Part shown: in pieces, positions 37,254 through 46,847 of the stretch
Numbering within the stretch: the first letter of the stretch is position 1
How the letters are laid out: every line of letters begins with the position of its first letter
NCBI GenBank assembly: GCA_965206195.1
Contig: CBDBIZ010000011.1
Span: 1,426,001 to 1,490,000, forward strand
Direction of reading: 5' to 3'
DNA length: 64,000 nt
Source of the DNA: JAAOIF01 sp965206195
GTDB lineage: Bacteria; Pseudomonadota; Gammaproteobacteria; PS1; Pseudothioglobaceae
Position numbers and translations under genes: made by a program
Notes under the pieces: model-generated
What the model was told of the DNA's origin: nothing
What the model saw: the letters and a program-made list of their open reading frames with translations, nothing else
Database searches by the model: none

Positions 37254-39582
37254 AATCATCCACCTTTAAAACTTTTTGGCGTAACTTGGTTAAATCTAGT
37301 AATAATTGATGTTCTTCAGTATTGATTTTATCTTGGTTTAATAATGTATCAATAGCCTCATAACTATCAATGTAGCCAACTCTTTTATAAACCCTTTCCG
37401 CCCTTAGTGCAAGTGTATAAGCGTGTTCTAATTCATCTAAAACTGATGCTTTTGGATAAATAATATCATTGGTGAGTGTGTCTTTTATCTCAGAATTTTC
37501 AACCAATTGCTTAATGATTTTATTTTGCAAAGCAATGCTGGGCAGTGATTGGCTAATGCCTTTAGGCAGTACAATCAATTTCAACAAAAATGATAACTTG
37601 AATTGATCGCAAATATCATTTAATAATAGTTGAGATTGATGTAATTGTTGCTGCAGGTGCCAAGCAATTAAATCATCAAAGTTGTGATTTAAGTTTTGGC
37701 TATATTTTAGCAAAGTAGAAATAGCGTACATTTTTATCAGCAAATCAGCAAACATGCCATTGATGCTTTCTTGAAACTTAATACCAGAGCCATATTTTAT
37801 TACTGAGATTTCAACTAAGAAAGCAAAACTCGCACTTAGCGCACTCAGTTGCCGATAATGACGTTTTTTAAAGTCTGTTACGCTATTGGGAGTTTTTGCT
37901 AAACGACCACCGCTCAAGGCAAAAATAAAACTTTTAACTTTAACATGTGCCTGATGAGCGATATGTTTGCCTAATAATTGATTAAACAAATCATATTTTT
38001 TTTGTGTTAAGGCATCTAACTCACCTTTTAAAAAAGGATGGCAACGCATCAAACCTTGTCCAAAAATTATCATTGAACGGGTTAATATATTTGCACCTTC
38101 AACTGTAATAGCAATCGGGGTCACTTGGTACAGGTTTGCCAAGTAGTTGCCTTTGCCAAGCATGACTGTTTTACCGCCATGAATATCCATAGCATGATTG
38201 ATATTGCTTCGAAGCAATTCTGTATGATGGTATTTTAAAATAGCAGAACTGACTGATGGATTCAAGCCTTGATCAAGCAAATCCAAGTGAAAATTACTCA
38301 TTGCTTTCATGCTCAAGGTATTGGCTGCCATGGATACGATTTTCTCACCAACACCTTGAAAGTAGTACAAAGATTGTTTGAACTGCTTTCTAAGTGATGC
38401 ATACTCAATTGAGGTTTTTAAACTTAATTGCACTCCAGCAAGTGATAAGGCGGGAAGTGAGACACCGCGACCCAAAGATAAAGACTCCATCAACATTGAC
38501 CAACCTTGACCAATCATCCTCTTGCCACCAATTACTGCTGAGATAGGAATAAATACATCTTTTCCCTGATGTGGGCCGTTACTAAAACTTGAGCCAATCG
38601 GGTGGTGGTATCTGCCAATATTTACCCCCTTTAAATCACAATTAACCAGAGCACAAGTAATGCCTAAATTAGGCTGATCACCCAGCAAACCGTCGGGATC
38701 GTAAGTTTTAAAAGCCAAACCAATCAACGTTGCAATCGGTGCTAGTGTAGTATAGCGCTTATCCCAATTAAGGCGAATACCCAAGATATTTTCCCCTTGG
38801 TAATCTTGCCTGCACACCACGCCTGAATCAATCATTGCGCCCGCATCAGAGCCCGCTTCTATTGATGTAAGTGCAAAACAGGGGACATGTTCACCATTGG
38901 CGAGTTTAGGTAATAAACTTTGTTTTTGCATATCACTACCATAATACAAAATTAGTTCTGCTGGACCCAAAGAGTTTGGCACCATGACGCTAACTGCTAA
39001 AGAAGTATCACAACTGGATAATTGCGTTAAGATTTTACTATGCGCTTGTGCTGAAAAGCCCAGTCCAGCATATTCTTTTGGGATATTAAATGACCAAAAC
39101 CCTGCCGATTTAATGTATGCCAAAGTCTCATCTGCTAGTCCAAATTGACTAAAAATCGCACAAAGTTTAGGCACTTGCGTCTCAATAAAAGCCAGTTCTT
39201 CAGCTGTTAAAGGTTTAGTATCAACCGATAACAATTGACTCCACTTAAGTTGATTGGAAAATAATTGCCCTTCCCAATAGGTATCACCAGATTCCATGGC
39301 GATTTTTTCAGTATCACTGATTAGACTGCCTGTTTTTTTAACAAAACTCACCAAAAACGGCTTAATGATGCTCAATCTTAACCATGGTACAAATAAAATA
39401 AAATTAATAAGTAGAAAAATTAAGGCAATAATCCAAACTGATAAAAGGTTAAAACTTAAATGAATAAATAAATAAAGGGTTGCCATAGAAAAAATTATGA
39501 CAAAAAGAGGGAATAACCGCTCGATTCGAACGAACAAAACGCTTATTACGATAACCAATGCTAGGTAATAAAGTATCAGCAT
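37240..39582 (-). CDS. fadE: Acyl-CoA dehydrogenase FadE
   Basis: FAD-dependent first step of beta-oxidation. The 780-residue protein has the FadE layout: two to three N-terminal hydrophobic segments within residues 1-75, a dehydrogenase core (CFALTSIEAGSDAGAM, then ASLRKQFKQSLYYFQGV and HAMDIHGGKTVMLG) and a C-terminal extension of about 250 residues found only in this subfamily. It is first in the fadE-fadN-fadA-patatin-ligase run. The natural electron acceptor is unknown; an electron-transfer flavoprotein gene is not in view. Confidence 0.94.
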   Translation of the reverse strand: MLILYYLALVIVISVLFVRIERLFPLFVIIFSMATLYLFIHLSFNLLSVWIIALIFLLINFILFVPWLRLSIIKPFLVSFVKKTGSLISDTEKIAMESGDTYWEGQLFSNQLKWSQLLSVDTKPLTAEELAFIETQVPKLCAIFSQFGLADETLAYIKSAGFWSFNIPKEYAGLGFSAQAHSKILTQLSSCDTSLAVSVMVPNSLGPAELILYYGSDMQKQSLLPKLANGEHVPCFALTSIEAGSDAGAMIDSGVVCRQDYQGENILGIRLNWDKRYTTLAPIATLIGLAFKTYDPDGLLGDQPNLGITCALVNCDLKGVNIGRYHHPIGSSFSNGPHQGKDVFIPISAVIGGKRMIGQGWSMLMESLSLGRGVSLPALSLAGVQLSLKTSIEYASLRKQFKQSLYYFQGVGEKIVSMAANTLSMKAMSNFHLDLLDQGLNPSVSSAILKYHHTELLRSNINHAMDIHGGKTVMLGKGNYLANLYQVTPIAITVEGANILTRSMIIFGQGLMRCHPFLKGELDALTQKKYDLFNQLLGKHIAHQAHVKVKSFIFALSGGRLAKTPNSVTDFKKRHYRQLSALSASFAFLVEISVIKYGSGIKFQESINGMFADLLIKMYAISTLLKYSQNLNHNFDDLIAWHLQQQLHQSQLLLNDICDQFKLSFLLKLIVLPKGISQSLPSIALQNKIIKQLVENSEIKDTLTNDIIYPKASVLDELEHAYTLALRAERVYKRVGYIDSYEAIDTLLNQDKINTEEHQLLLDLTKLRQKVLKVDDYERN

Positions 39583-39663
39583 ACCTTAATCATACGTTAA
39601 ACAGAACTAGATTGTTATACAACATTTGTTTTAACACAAATATATTGCCACGCTAAATTCTGT

Positions 39664-40677
39664 TTAAATGGGAGAGGCAATCAGCTGTGATTCATTAAGC
39701 CCATTATCACACAACAATTCACTTAAATAAATTAGCATCTCTGCAGGTGTGACAATATAAACATCCGATTCATTAACCAATGTCAAATCTAGCGTGTTAA
39801 AAATTTTCTTGGCAATTTCAAGGTAGTTGTTTTTATTTTGACACTCAAACTCACAATCAATGCGTGTGTATGTATACTCATCAATAACAGCATGCCAAGA
39901 TTTTGCATGATTGTCTAAATAGGGTAGCTTTTCATTAGCAGGGTACGCCCAATAAAAATAGATAGGATTTGGCATTTCTAACGAAAAAGCATGTTCAATT
40001 AAGCTGCGAATTGGCGCAAAACCACTGTCCCAAGCGATAAAAATTATAGGACGTTTAGAGTCTTCTTTTAACACAAAAACTCCTTTTGGGCCTTTTAAAC
40101 CAACTGTTGTTTTAGGTTTAATTTTTTTGTTAAAAACTGCCTGCGCAAAAACATTTTTAGGGGTGTTTCTAACATGGAATTCAAGCTCCATGCCGTGACA
40201 AGGGCAAGAGGCAAGCGGATAACGTGCAGTAATACCTTTAAAGGACAATACAATATCTTGACCAGCCATAAATTGTAGAGTCTGGGAACGAGGTGTTCTC
40301 AGAGTTATGATGGCAAAATGCTGATTAATAAAAACAATTTTCTTAACCTTGGTTTCAATATATTGTATTGGGATTGATTTGACATTGCCAATTAAATCAA
40401 GCTCTAATTCAACGTCTGAAGCAGGTGCATAACAGCACGTTAAAAACTGACGTTGAGATTTCTGCTCAGCACTTAGCGCAAAGTCATGATGTTTTATTTG
40501 CTTGATTTTACCTTTTAGGCATTTAGCAATACAGGTGCCACAAGTACCATTGCCACATTTATAGCGCATTGCTAAACCATGACGAAGAGCACTATCAAGT
40601 ATGGTATCAATACTAGAGCACTCAAAATCAGATTGTTGGTTTTGAATGTGGATATTAAACAAAGTATTAGACGGCAT
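39664..40677 (-). CDS. 2Fe-2S ferredoxin / flavin reductase fusion
   Basis: Three-domain NAD(P)H-linked electron-transfer protein of 337 residues: plant-type ferredoxin with ligands CGNGTCGTC (about residues 41-49) and a later TCC, then an FAD-binding barrel with ARYPLAS in the flavin position, then a nucleotide-binding domain. The usual GGTGIAP loop is replaced by IFIAWDSGFAPIRSL, so nucleotide preference cannot be read. Similar reductases feed oxygenases or desaturases; no oxygenase is adjacent. It lies 81 bases upstream of fadE on the same strand and may serve lipid metabolism, which is an inference from position. Confidence 0.82.
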   Translation of the reverse strand: MPSNTLFNIHIQNQQSDFECSSIDTILDSALRHGLAMRYKCGNGTCGTCIAKCLKGKIKQIKHHDFALSAEQKSQRQFLTCCYAPASDVELELDLIGNVKSIPIQYIETKVKKIVFINQHFAIITLRTPRSQTLQFMAGQDIVLSFKGITARYPLASCPCHGMELEFHVRNTPKNVFAQAVFNKKIKPKTTVGLKGPKGVFVLKEDSKRPIIFIAWDSGFAPIRSLIEHAFSLEMPNPIYFYWAYPANEKLPYLDNHAKSWHAVIDEYTYTRIDCEFECQNKNNYLEIAKKIFNTLDLTLVNESDVYIVTPAEMLIYLSELLCDNGLNESQLIASPI

Positions 40678-40764
40678 ATAAATTATTCACCAAGGGTAGG
40701 GTTGTTTTCTAGTTATTATTAACTTTTAAAAACTATAATTTAACATAATATAAATTATGCGAAG

Positions 40765-41739
40765 TCATAAATTTTTAGCAATCATACTACAAAGCGCGTT
40801 AATATGATCGCTACGGTCATTTAAAGCTGGGATGTAGCTAAATTCTTTACCGCCAGCATTCATAAAATAACCTCTATTTTCCTCATTAATTTCTTCTAAA
40901 GTCTCTAAGCAATCGGCGGAAAATCCTGGGCAAATTACTTGTACATGTTGTATACCATCAGCCGCTAAAGATTCTAAGCTGGCTTTTGTATATGGCTTTA
41001 GCCATTCCTCTCGTCCAAATATTGACTGAAAACATAGTAGGTATTCTCCCTCTTGTAATTTTAGTGCCTTAACTAATAATGCTGTTGTATTAACACAATG
41101 CTGATAATAAACATCGCCATTATCAATAAAACGCTGCGGTATGCCGTGGAATGAAATCATTAATTTGTCTGGTTTAGAGTGTGATGTCTGATGTTCAAGC
41201 ACTGAGTTGGCTAGGCACTGAATATAATCGCTATTTTGGTGATAATCTTTAATAAATATTAATTCTGGCTTATTGCTCCAACGATTAAGTACCTTATTAA
41301 CTTCATCAAGAGTCGAAAGAGTTGTGGTTTTTGAATATTGCGGATAAAGCGGTAAAACGATAATTTTCTCGCAACCCTGTGCTTCAAACTGTTTTAAAGC
41401 TTTGAGAATTGATGGATTGCCATAACGCATACCCACAGCAAATACTAAATTTTTATGCTTATTTGAAAGGTTTTTTTCGATGGCTTGATATTGCAGATTG
41501 CTAATATCTAATAACGGCGATCCAACTCCAAATCTGCGCCAAACTTTAGCATAATTTTTCGCAGATTTTTTCGGCCTAATATTTAAGATGACCACATTTA
41601 AAACCAACCACCAGATGAATTTATTAGGTGGATCAATCACTCTAGGGTCTGATAAAAATTGCTTTAAATAGCGCTTTAAAGCAGATTTTGTAGGTGAGTC
41701 AGGCGTACCTAGATTGCTGAGTAAAATACCGGTTTTCAT
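40765..41739 (-). CDS. hemH: Ferrochelatase
   Basis: Inserts ferrous iron into protoporphyrin IX, the last step of heme synthesis. The 324-residue length equals E. coli HemH. The start GILLSNLGTPDSPTKSALKRY, the active-site histidine in LMISFHGIPQRFID and the second-site stretch VICPGFSADCLETLEEI are all present. It lies 22 bases after a decayed reading frame and 87 bases from the reductase gene; no other heme gene is adjacent. Confidence 0.97.
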   Translation of the reverse strand: MKTGILLSNLGTPDSPTKSALKRYLKQFLSDPRVIDPPNKFIWWLVLNVVILNIRPKKSAKNYAKVWRRFGVGSPLLDISNLQYQAIEKNLSNKHKNLVFAVGMRYGNPSILKALKQFEAQGCEKIIVLPLYPQYSKTTTLSTLDEVNKVLNRWSNKPELIFIKDYHQNSDYIQCLANSVLEHQTSHSKPDKLMISFHGIPQRFIDNGDVYYQHCVNTTALLVKALKLQEGEYLLCFQSIFGREEWLKPYTKASLESLAADGIQHVQVICPGFSADCLETLEEINEENRGYFMNAGGKEFSYIPALNDRSDHINALCSMIAKNL

Positions 41740-41760
41740 TAAAATATCCTTAAAATTTAT

Positions 41761-41917
41761 TTAGCTTGTTTAAATTTATCAATAAAATCGCGTACAAAAT
41801 CACGCATTTGAACACCGTAGAAACTCACCATTAATAAAGGCAATAATTTTCGTATTCTGCTTCAAGTCTTGCGTGCAACTTTTCAATAATCAAAAAATTA
41901 GAAAAATCATACAATAA
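41761..41917 (-). pseudogene. Short frameshifted remnant upstream of hemH, unknown
   Basis: Two minus-strand frames join if one A is restored in the run at 41847-41850: NFLIIEKLHARLEAEYE continues as LLPLLMVSFYGVQMRDFVRD and ends DKFKQAK with TAA at 41761-41763. There is no ATG at the 5' end. It may be the C-terminal part of a dead small gene. No family was recognised. The rest of the 41740-42125 gap is AT-rich with no visible feature. Confidence 0.35.
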
Positions 41918-42125
41918 TTAAACCAAAAATACCGATTATATTAAAAAATCATTAAAAATCAATTATTTAAACAAATTATTTCATTTAGCTCTATTTTTAA
42001 ACGATTAGCAGTACAAGCTATACTGAGTATAATTTTTTACAAATAGTTGTTTAAATCGAAAATTTAGAGCAAATTGATAAATGAGGTTTAAAATGGCAAT
42101 TTTTGCATCAGTCAATTTCATAATT

Positions 42126-42548
42126 TTATGTTTTTCTAACAAATTTTCCAGTAAGGCGATATTTTTGTTTTGGACTGGTAGGTTTTTCTGGAATAGTTAG
42201 CATAAAAAAATTGCACTTAATTAACGGGTCTAAAATACTTTGTTTAAATTTTGTCTTATTGGTTCTTTTTAAAATTTTCATCAATTCAGTAGCACTACTT
42301 TCAGTGTTACATTTTTTTAAAATTTCAACTTGTTCGCTGCTTATATCTTGAATATTATAACTTAGTCCCTTCTTACTCCTTAATATGTTACTTTTTACTG
42401 ATATATTAACGTTTTCTAAAAAATCAAATCTTTGTTGATCTGAACCAGTTTTACCAATAATATTACGTTTGAGTGCCTTGTTCCAATTTTTATTTTCATC
42501 ACTTTTTTCGATGCTTTTGTTTTTTTTATTTCTATTAAATAAACCCAT
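42126..42548 (-). CDS. Small basic protein with C-terminal winged-helix domain
   Basis: 140 residues. The N-terminal 40 are lysine/asparagine-rich and probably disordered. The C-terminal 70 (VEILKKCNTESSATELMKIL... LDPLIKCNFFMLTIPEKPTS, KQKYRLT) look like the winged-helix unit that ends Fic-family and AlbA/RecG-like ATP-binding proteins, where LDPLLxxGLxxMTIPDKPTSxxQKYRLT is typical. Here it stands alone without catalytic domain, so it could be a DNA-binding protein or a derivative of a larger one. It lies 55 bases downstream of the aap transporter genes on the same strand. Confidence 0.6.
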   Translation of the reverse strand: MGLFNRNKKNKSIEKSDENKNWNKALKRNIIGKTGSDQQRFDFLENVNISVKSNILRSKKGLSYNIQDISSEQVEILKKCNTESSATELMKILKRTNKTKFKQSILDPLIKCNFFMLTIPEKPTSPKQKYRLTGKFVRKT

Positions 42549-42603
42549 AATTTTTAAAATTTAATAAGATTTATCGCTAAAATTGACAATAGGTGAGTGA
42601 TAT

Positions 42604-43365
42604 TTAGCCTAATATTTGCTCTAAAAACAGTTGCAGGCGCTCTGATTCTGGATTTTCAAAGAAGGAATTAGGTTCATTTTGTTCAACAATTTGCCCTTCA
42701 TCCATAAAAATTATACGATCAGCCACCCGCTTGGCAAAGCTCATTTCATGCGTAACGCAAAGCATGGTCATACCCTCTTTGCTCAAACCTACCATCACAT
42801 CCAATACTTCTGAAATCATTTCAGGGTCAAGTGCTGAGGTTGGCTCATCAAACAACATTATTTTTGGTGAAGTGCACAACGCCCTAGCAATCGCAACCCG
42901 TTGCTGCTGACCACCACTTAGCTGGTTTGGGTATTTTTCAGCTTGATCCTTAATACCTACTCTACCCAGCAATTGCAATGCTTTATCGATTGCTTGCTGC
43001 TTCGAATTTTGATGCACCCAAACAGGTGCTAGCGTTAAATTTTTCAAAATATTAAGATGCGGGAAAAGGTTAAAATGTTGGAACACCATCGAGACTTCTG
43101 AGCGCAATTTTCTGATTTTCCTAATGTCATCACTAATTTTTATATCGTCAACAATAACTCCACCTTGTTGAAACTTTTCGAGTGCGTTAATACAGCGTAT
43201 TAAGGTTGATTTGCCACTACCTGAAGGGCCGCAAATAACAACAATTTCGCCCTCTTGAACTTCTAAGTTGATATTTTTAAGTGCATGAAACTCTCCATAC
43301 CACTTATTTAAATCATTAATTTTAATAATTTTCTTAGAATCTTGACTTGTGTTTAAACTGTTCAT
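42604..43365 (-). CDS. aapP: Amino-acid ABC transporter, ATP-binding protein
   Basis: ATPase subunit of a polar amino-acid importer. The 253-residue protein has Walker A GPSGSGKSTL, Q-loop MVFQHFNLFPH, signature LSGGQQQRVA and Walker B IMLFDEPTSALDPEM, in the GlnQ/AapP subfamily. It is one base from the permease gene aapM and closes the four-gene aapJ-Q-M-P set. Confidence 0.95.
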   Translation of the reverse strand: MNSLNTSQDSKKIIKINDLNKWYGEFHALKNINLEVQEGEIVVICGPSGSGKSTLIRCINALEKFQQGGVIVDDIKISDDIRKIRKLRSEVSMVFQHFNLFPHLNILKNLTLAPVWVHQNSKQQAIDKALQLLGRVGIKDQAEKYPNQLSGGQQQRVAIARALCTSPKIMLFDEPTSALDPEMISEVLDVMVGLSKEGMTMLCVTHEMSFAKRVADRIIFMDEGQIVEQNEPNSFFENPESERLQLFLEQILG

Positions 43366-43366
43366 A

Positions 43367-44464
43367 TTAGGTCTTGTGTTCGGTGTTAAAGCGTTGCTCT
43401 AAGGTTTTTGAATAACGGCTCATGCTGTATAGAATTACCCACAAGACAATAGCAACAAATACATAACCTTCAGTTTCTCTGCCAAGCCAATTTTCATCAC
43501 TTGAGCTGAGTCCCACTATTGCTAAAATATCAAATAAACCAATGATTAATACTAAAGTTGTGTCTTTAAATAAAGCGATAAATGAGCCAACAATGTTAGG
43601 AATGGAGATTTTAAGCGCTTGTGGCAAAATAATCAAACTGGTTTTTTGTATAAAATTTAGCCCGATTGCATCAGCCGCTTCATTTTGTCCTTTAGGAATG
43701 GCTTGCAGTCCGCCACGAATGACTTCGGCGATATAAGCTGCTTGAAATAAAGTAATACCAATTAACGCGCGCAATAGTTTATCAACATCCACACCTTCAC
43801 TAAAGAATAGTGGCAATACTACTGATGCCATAAATAAGATAGTAATCAGTGGTACACCACGAATAAATTCAATATATATTACTGAAAGCAGGCGAATAAG
43901 TTTCATCTCTGATTGCCGACCAAATGCCAATAAAATGCCCAATGGAAAAGATGCGATAATACCCACTGTAGCAACCACTATGGTTAGCATTAGACCGCCC
44001 CATTGATGTGTTTCAACCAACTCCAATCCAAGACCACCATGTAATAGAAAAAAGGCAACAATTGAATATATTGGCAACATGAGCGTAAGTGCTTGAAAAC
44101 GATATTGATAAGTTTTACTAAAACGCGCAAAAAGCATGATAAACGCTGCCAAAGCAAATACTAACTGTGGGCGCCAGTAAGCATCATCTGGATAAAAACC
44201 ATAAACAAATAAATCAATTTTTTCTATCACATAAGCCCAACAAGCTCCTTCTCGCGTGCATTGCTGATTTGATATGGTTGTAAAATCGGCATTAAAAAAT
44301 AGCCAATTGAACAGTGGTGGAATGATCAAATATAGCAAATACAAGGCGAATATAGTTAAAACACTACTAAACAATGAAGAGAATAAATTCACCCTTAACC
44401 ACAAAATTATACCCAGTTGTGAGACAGGTGGCTTTTTGCTGACTTGTTGTTCAAACACACTCAT
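43367..44464 (-). CDS. aapM: General L-amino-acid ABC transporter permease AapM
   Basis: Inner-membrane permease of the Aap-type importer. The 365 residues include an N-terminal membrane segment, a large loop, and a C-terminal transport domain with the EAA-type loop EAADAIGLNFIQKTSLIILP that contacts the ATPase. The region AEVIRGGLQAIPKGQNEAA is the amino-acid permease signature. It is longer than HisM/GlnP permeases (about 220), which identifies the Aap/BztC type. It follows aapQ by one base. Confidence 0.93.
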   Translation of the reverse strand: MSVFEQQVSKKPPVSQLGIILWLRVNLFSSLFSSVLTIFALYLLYLIIPPLFNWLFFNADFTTISNQQCTREGACWAYVIEKIDLFVYGFYPDDAYWRPQLVFALAAFIMLFARFSKTYQYRFQALTLMLPIYSIVAFFLLHGGLGLELVETHQWGGLMLTIVVATVGIIASFPLGILLAFGRQSEMKLIRLLSVIYIEFIRGVPLITILFMASVVLPLFFSEGVDVDKLLRALIGITLFQAAYIAEVIRGGLQAIPKGQNEAADAIGLNFIQKTSLIILPQALKISIPNIVGSFIALFKDTTLVLIIGLFDILAIVGLSSSDENWLGRETEGYVFVAIVLWVILYSMSRYSKTLEQRFNTEHKT

Positions 44465-44465
44465 G

Positions 44466-45641
44466 CTAACGCTGCTTTATACGCATTTTATGGTTGACGG
44501 CATTTAACGCCAAAGAAATTAGCAAAGAAAGAGTTAAATAAACTGCCATGGTCATCAGGATAATTTCTAATGCTTGCCCTACTTGATTAAGCACGGTACC
44601 AGCAAAGATACTCACCAGCCCTGAATAACCAATTGCTGTTGCCAAAGAAGAGTTTTTGGTTAAATTTAAGTATTGATTGATAATCGGTGGAATTGCTAAG
44701 CGCAGAGCTTGTGGCAGAATAACTAATTTTAATGATTGTACTGGTGTCAATCCCATGGCAAGTGCTGCCTCTTTTTGCCCTTGGTCCACCGATTCTACAC
44801 CTGATCGAATCGCCTCAGCAATATAAGTTGCAGTATAGATACTCAGTGCAAAAGCAAGTGCTAAAAATTCAGGAGATAAACTCATACCGCCACTGAAATT
44901 AAACCCCTGAAAAGCTGGATAATCAAAGTATAGTGGCGAGCCGACTAACCAATATACCAAGCCAGGTAAACCGACAATAAATAATAAAAAATAACCTATA
45001 GGCTGGGTTTTTATCCCAGTATTATCGTGTTTTCTACGTAAAAAACGTCCCATCAATATACTTAATAAAATACCCACTATAAAGGCGATAAAAACCCAAA
45101 TAAAGCTAGATTCTATGATTGGTTTGGGTAAATAAATACCTCTTAAATTGATAAATACCGAATCAAAAAAATCAATACTGCTATGTGGATGTGGTAAACC
45201 AATCAAAGTAATATTGTACCAAAACAAAATTTGCAACAAAATAGGGATATTTCTAAATAATTCAACATATCCCCCTGCTAGCTTAGCAAGTAACCAATTA
45301 TTAGATAATCTGACAATACCAACAATCAAACCAATTAAAGTGGCAAGCACAATGCCAATAAAAGACACCAAAATGGTGTTAATCAACCCGATATAAAAAA
45401 CTGTAAGATTGGTGGATGAAGTTGGGGAATAATCGATTAAATGTTCATCAATTTCAAAGCCTGATTCAAGACTTAAAAAATCAAATCCAGTTCTAATCCC
45501 TCGCGCTTCAACATTAAACAATAAGTTGTCGATGCTATAGTAGAAGAAATAGGTAATGCCTGTGAGTATTAATAACTGGAATAAAAATACTCTGACTTTG
45601 TTTCTATAAAGAAAAGATAAAGTCAGCCTCAGTTTACTCAC
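44466..45641 (-). CDS. aapQ: General L-amino-acid ABC transporter permease AapQ
   Basis: Partner permease of AapM. The 391-residue protein has an N-terminal membrane segment near residues 17-35, then a periplasmic loop, a split transport domain (LVGIVRLSNNWLLAKLAGGY, RNIPILLQILFWY) and the EAA loop EAALAMGLTPVQSLKLVILP. The NLTKNSSLATAIGYSGLVSI stretch is typical of this permease pair. It follows aapJ by 17 bases. Confidence 0.93.
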   Translation of the reverse strand: MSKLRLTLSFLYRNKVRVFLFQLLILTGITYFFYYSIDNLLFNVEARGIRTGFDFLSLESGFEIDEHLIDYSPTSSTNLTVFYIGLINTILVSFIGIVLATLIGLIVGIVRLSNNWLLAKLAGGYVELFRNIPILLQILFWYNITLIGLPHPHSSIDFFDSVFINLRGIYLPKPIIESSFIWVFIAFIVGILLSILMGRFLRRKHDNTGIKTQPIGYFLLFIVGLPGLVYWLVGSPLYFDYPAFQGFNFSGGMSLSPEFLALAFALSIYTATYIAEAIRSGVESVDQGQKEAALAMGLTPVQSLKLVILPQALRLAIPPIINQYLNLTKNSSLATAIGYSGLVSIFAGTVLNQVGQALEIILMTMAVYLTLSLLISLALNAVNHKMRIKQR

Positions 45642-45658
45642 GCTAAATAGTAACGGTA

Positions 45659-46666
45659 TTATCTAAACGGTGGAGAATACAAAATACCACCATCTTTCCA
45701 TAAAGCATTTAAGCCTCTGGAGATATTAATTGGGGTACTGGCGCCAATGTTGCGCTCAAAACTTTCACTGTAATTACCCACCTGCTTAATAATATTGTAA
45801 GACCATTTCTTATCTAGCCCTAAATACTCACCAAAGCTAGCACTATTGCCTAACAAGCGATTAGCCTCAGCATTATCGGTAGGCTGGTCTAGGTTAGTGC
45901 TGGTAATGCCGAGCTCTTCAGCACTAATCATCGCATTTAAGCTCCAGCGCACAATATTGAGCCATTGATCATCACCTTGACGTACCACAGGACCTAGCGG
46001 CTCTTTGGAGATAACATCTGGCAACACAATAGCAGAAGAAGGGTCTTTAAGCGTGGTTTTTAACGCATATAATCGTGATTGATCAGTGGTTAGCGCATCA
46101 CAACGATCTGTCTCAAAATTTGATTTGGTTTGTGCAATGGTATCGGTAATCGATATTTTATACTTTAAACCTTGGCGTTTAGCATAATCAGCCAAGTTAA
46201 GTTCAGTAGTCGTACCCTTATTGATACAGAAAGTAGCGCCGTTTAAGTCTTTAGCATCCTTAACGCCAGATACTTTCTTAGCCATGAACCCTTGACCATC
46301 ATAGTAATTAACCCCAGCAAAAATAAGACCTAAAGAACTATCGCGGGTTAGTGTCCAAGTAGTGGTTCTCGACAGTACATCAATCTCACCTGATTGTAGT
46401 GCTATAAAACGCTCTTTTGCTGTTAACGGGATAAATTTAACCTTGTTACTATCGCCCAAAGTTGCTGCAGCGATAGCACGACATAAATCAACATCTAACC
46501 CTTTCCAATGGCCTTTTGAATCAACGGACGAAAAACCCACCAAACCTGTTGAAATGCCACAACTTAAATAACCCTTGGTTTGAACGCTTTTAAGTGTATT
46601 TGCTTGAATGCTTAAACTGATGCTTGTCAATAATGGTATTAAAATGAGCTTTAATGATATGTGCAT
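45659..46666 (-). CDS. aapJ: General L-amino-acid ABC transporter substrate-binding protein AapJ
   Basis: Periplasmic binding protein that captures a broad range of L-amino acids for the AapQMP importer. The 335 residues start with a signal peptide (cleavage probable after SLSIQA near residue 22) and contain CGISTGLVGFSSVDSKGHWK and GLDVDLCRAIAAATLGD, the SBP_bac_3 binding core. First gene of the unit; 181 AT-rich bases upstream carry no recognisable promoter or NtrC site. Confidence 0.95.
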   Translation of the reverse strand: MHISLKLILIPLLTSISLSIQANTLKSVQTKGYLSCGISTGLVGFSSVDSKGHWKGLDVDLCRAIAAATLGDSNKVKFIPLTAKERFIALQSGEIDVLSRTTTWTLTRDSSLGLIFAGVNYYDGQGFMAKKVSGVKDAKDLNGATFCINKGTTTELNLADYAKRQGLKYKISITDTIAQTKSNFETDRCDALTTDQSRLYALKTTLKDPSSAIVLPDVISKEPLGPVVRQGDDQWLNIVRWSLNAMISAEELGITSTNLDQPTDNAEANRLLGNSASFGEYLGLDKKWSYNIIKQVGNYSESFERNIGASTPINISRGLNALWKDGGILYSPPFR

Positions 46667-46847
46667 AAAATTTTTCCTATTATTTAAGAATGAATAATGT
46701 CAACTAAAAAACTAATATTGGGTTTTAATTTAATTACAAACATTAAAAAATAATTTTAACAGTGATTAGACAACTGTATGCGCTATTTTTTACCTTAATT
46801 TAGAATTATTAAAACTCAAAATTAAATCGATTAATGTGCAAAAACAA

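Noticed and set aside
39624..39641. Inverted repeat ATTTGT-TTTAAC-ACAAAT upstream of fadE as a fatty-acid regulator operator
   Set aside because: Six-base arms in AT-rich DNA occur by chance; it does not match FadR or PsrA sites that I know and no regulator is adjacent.
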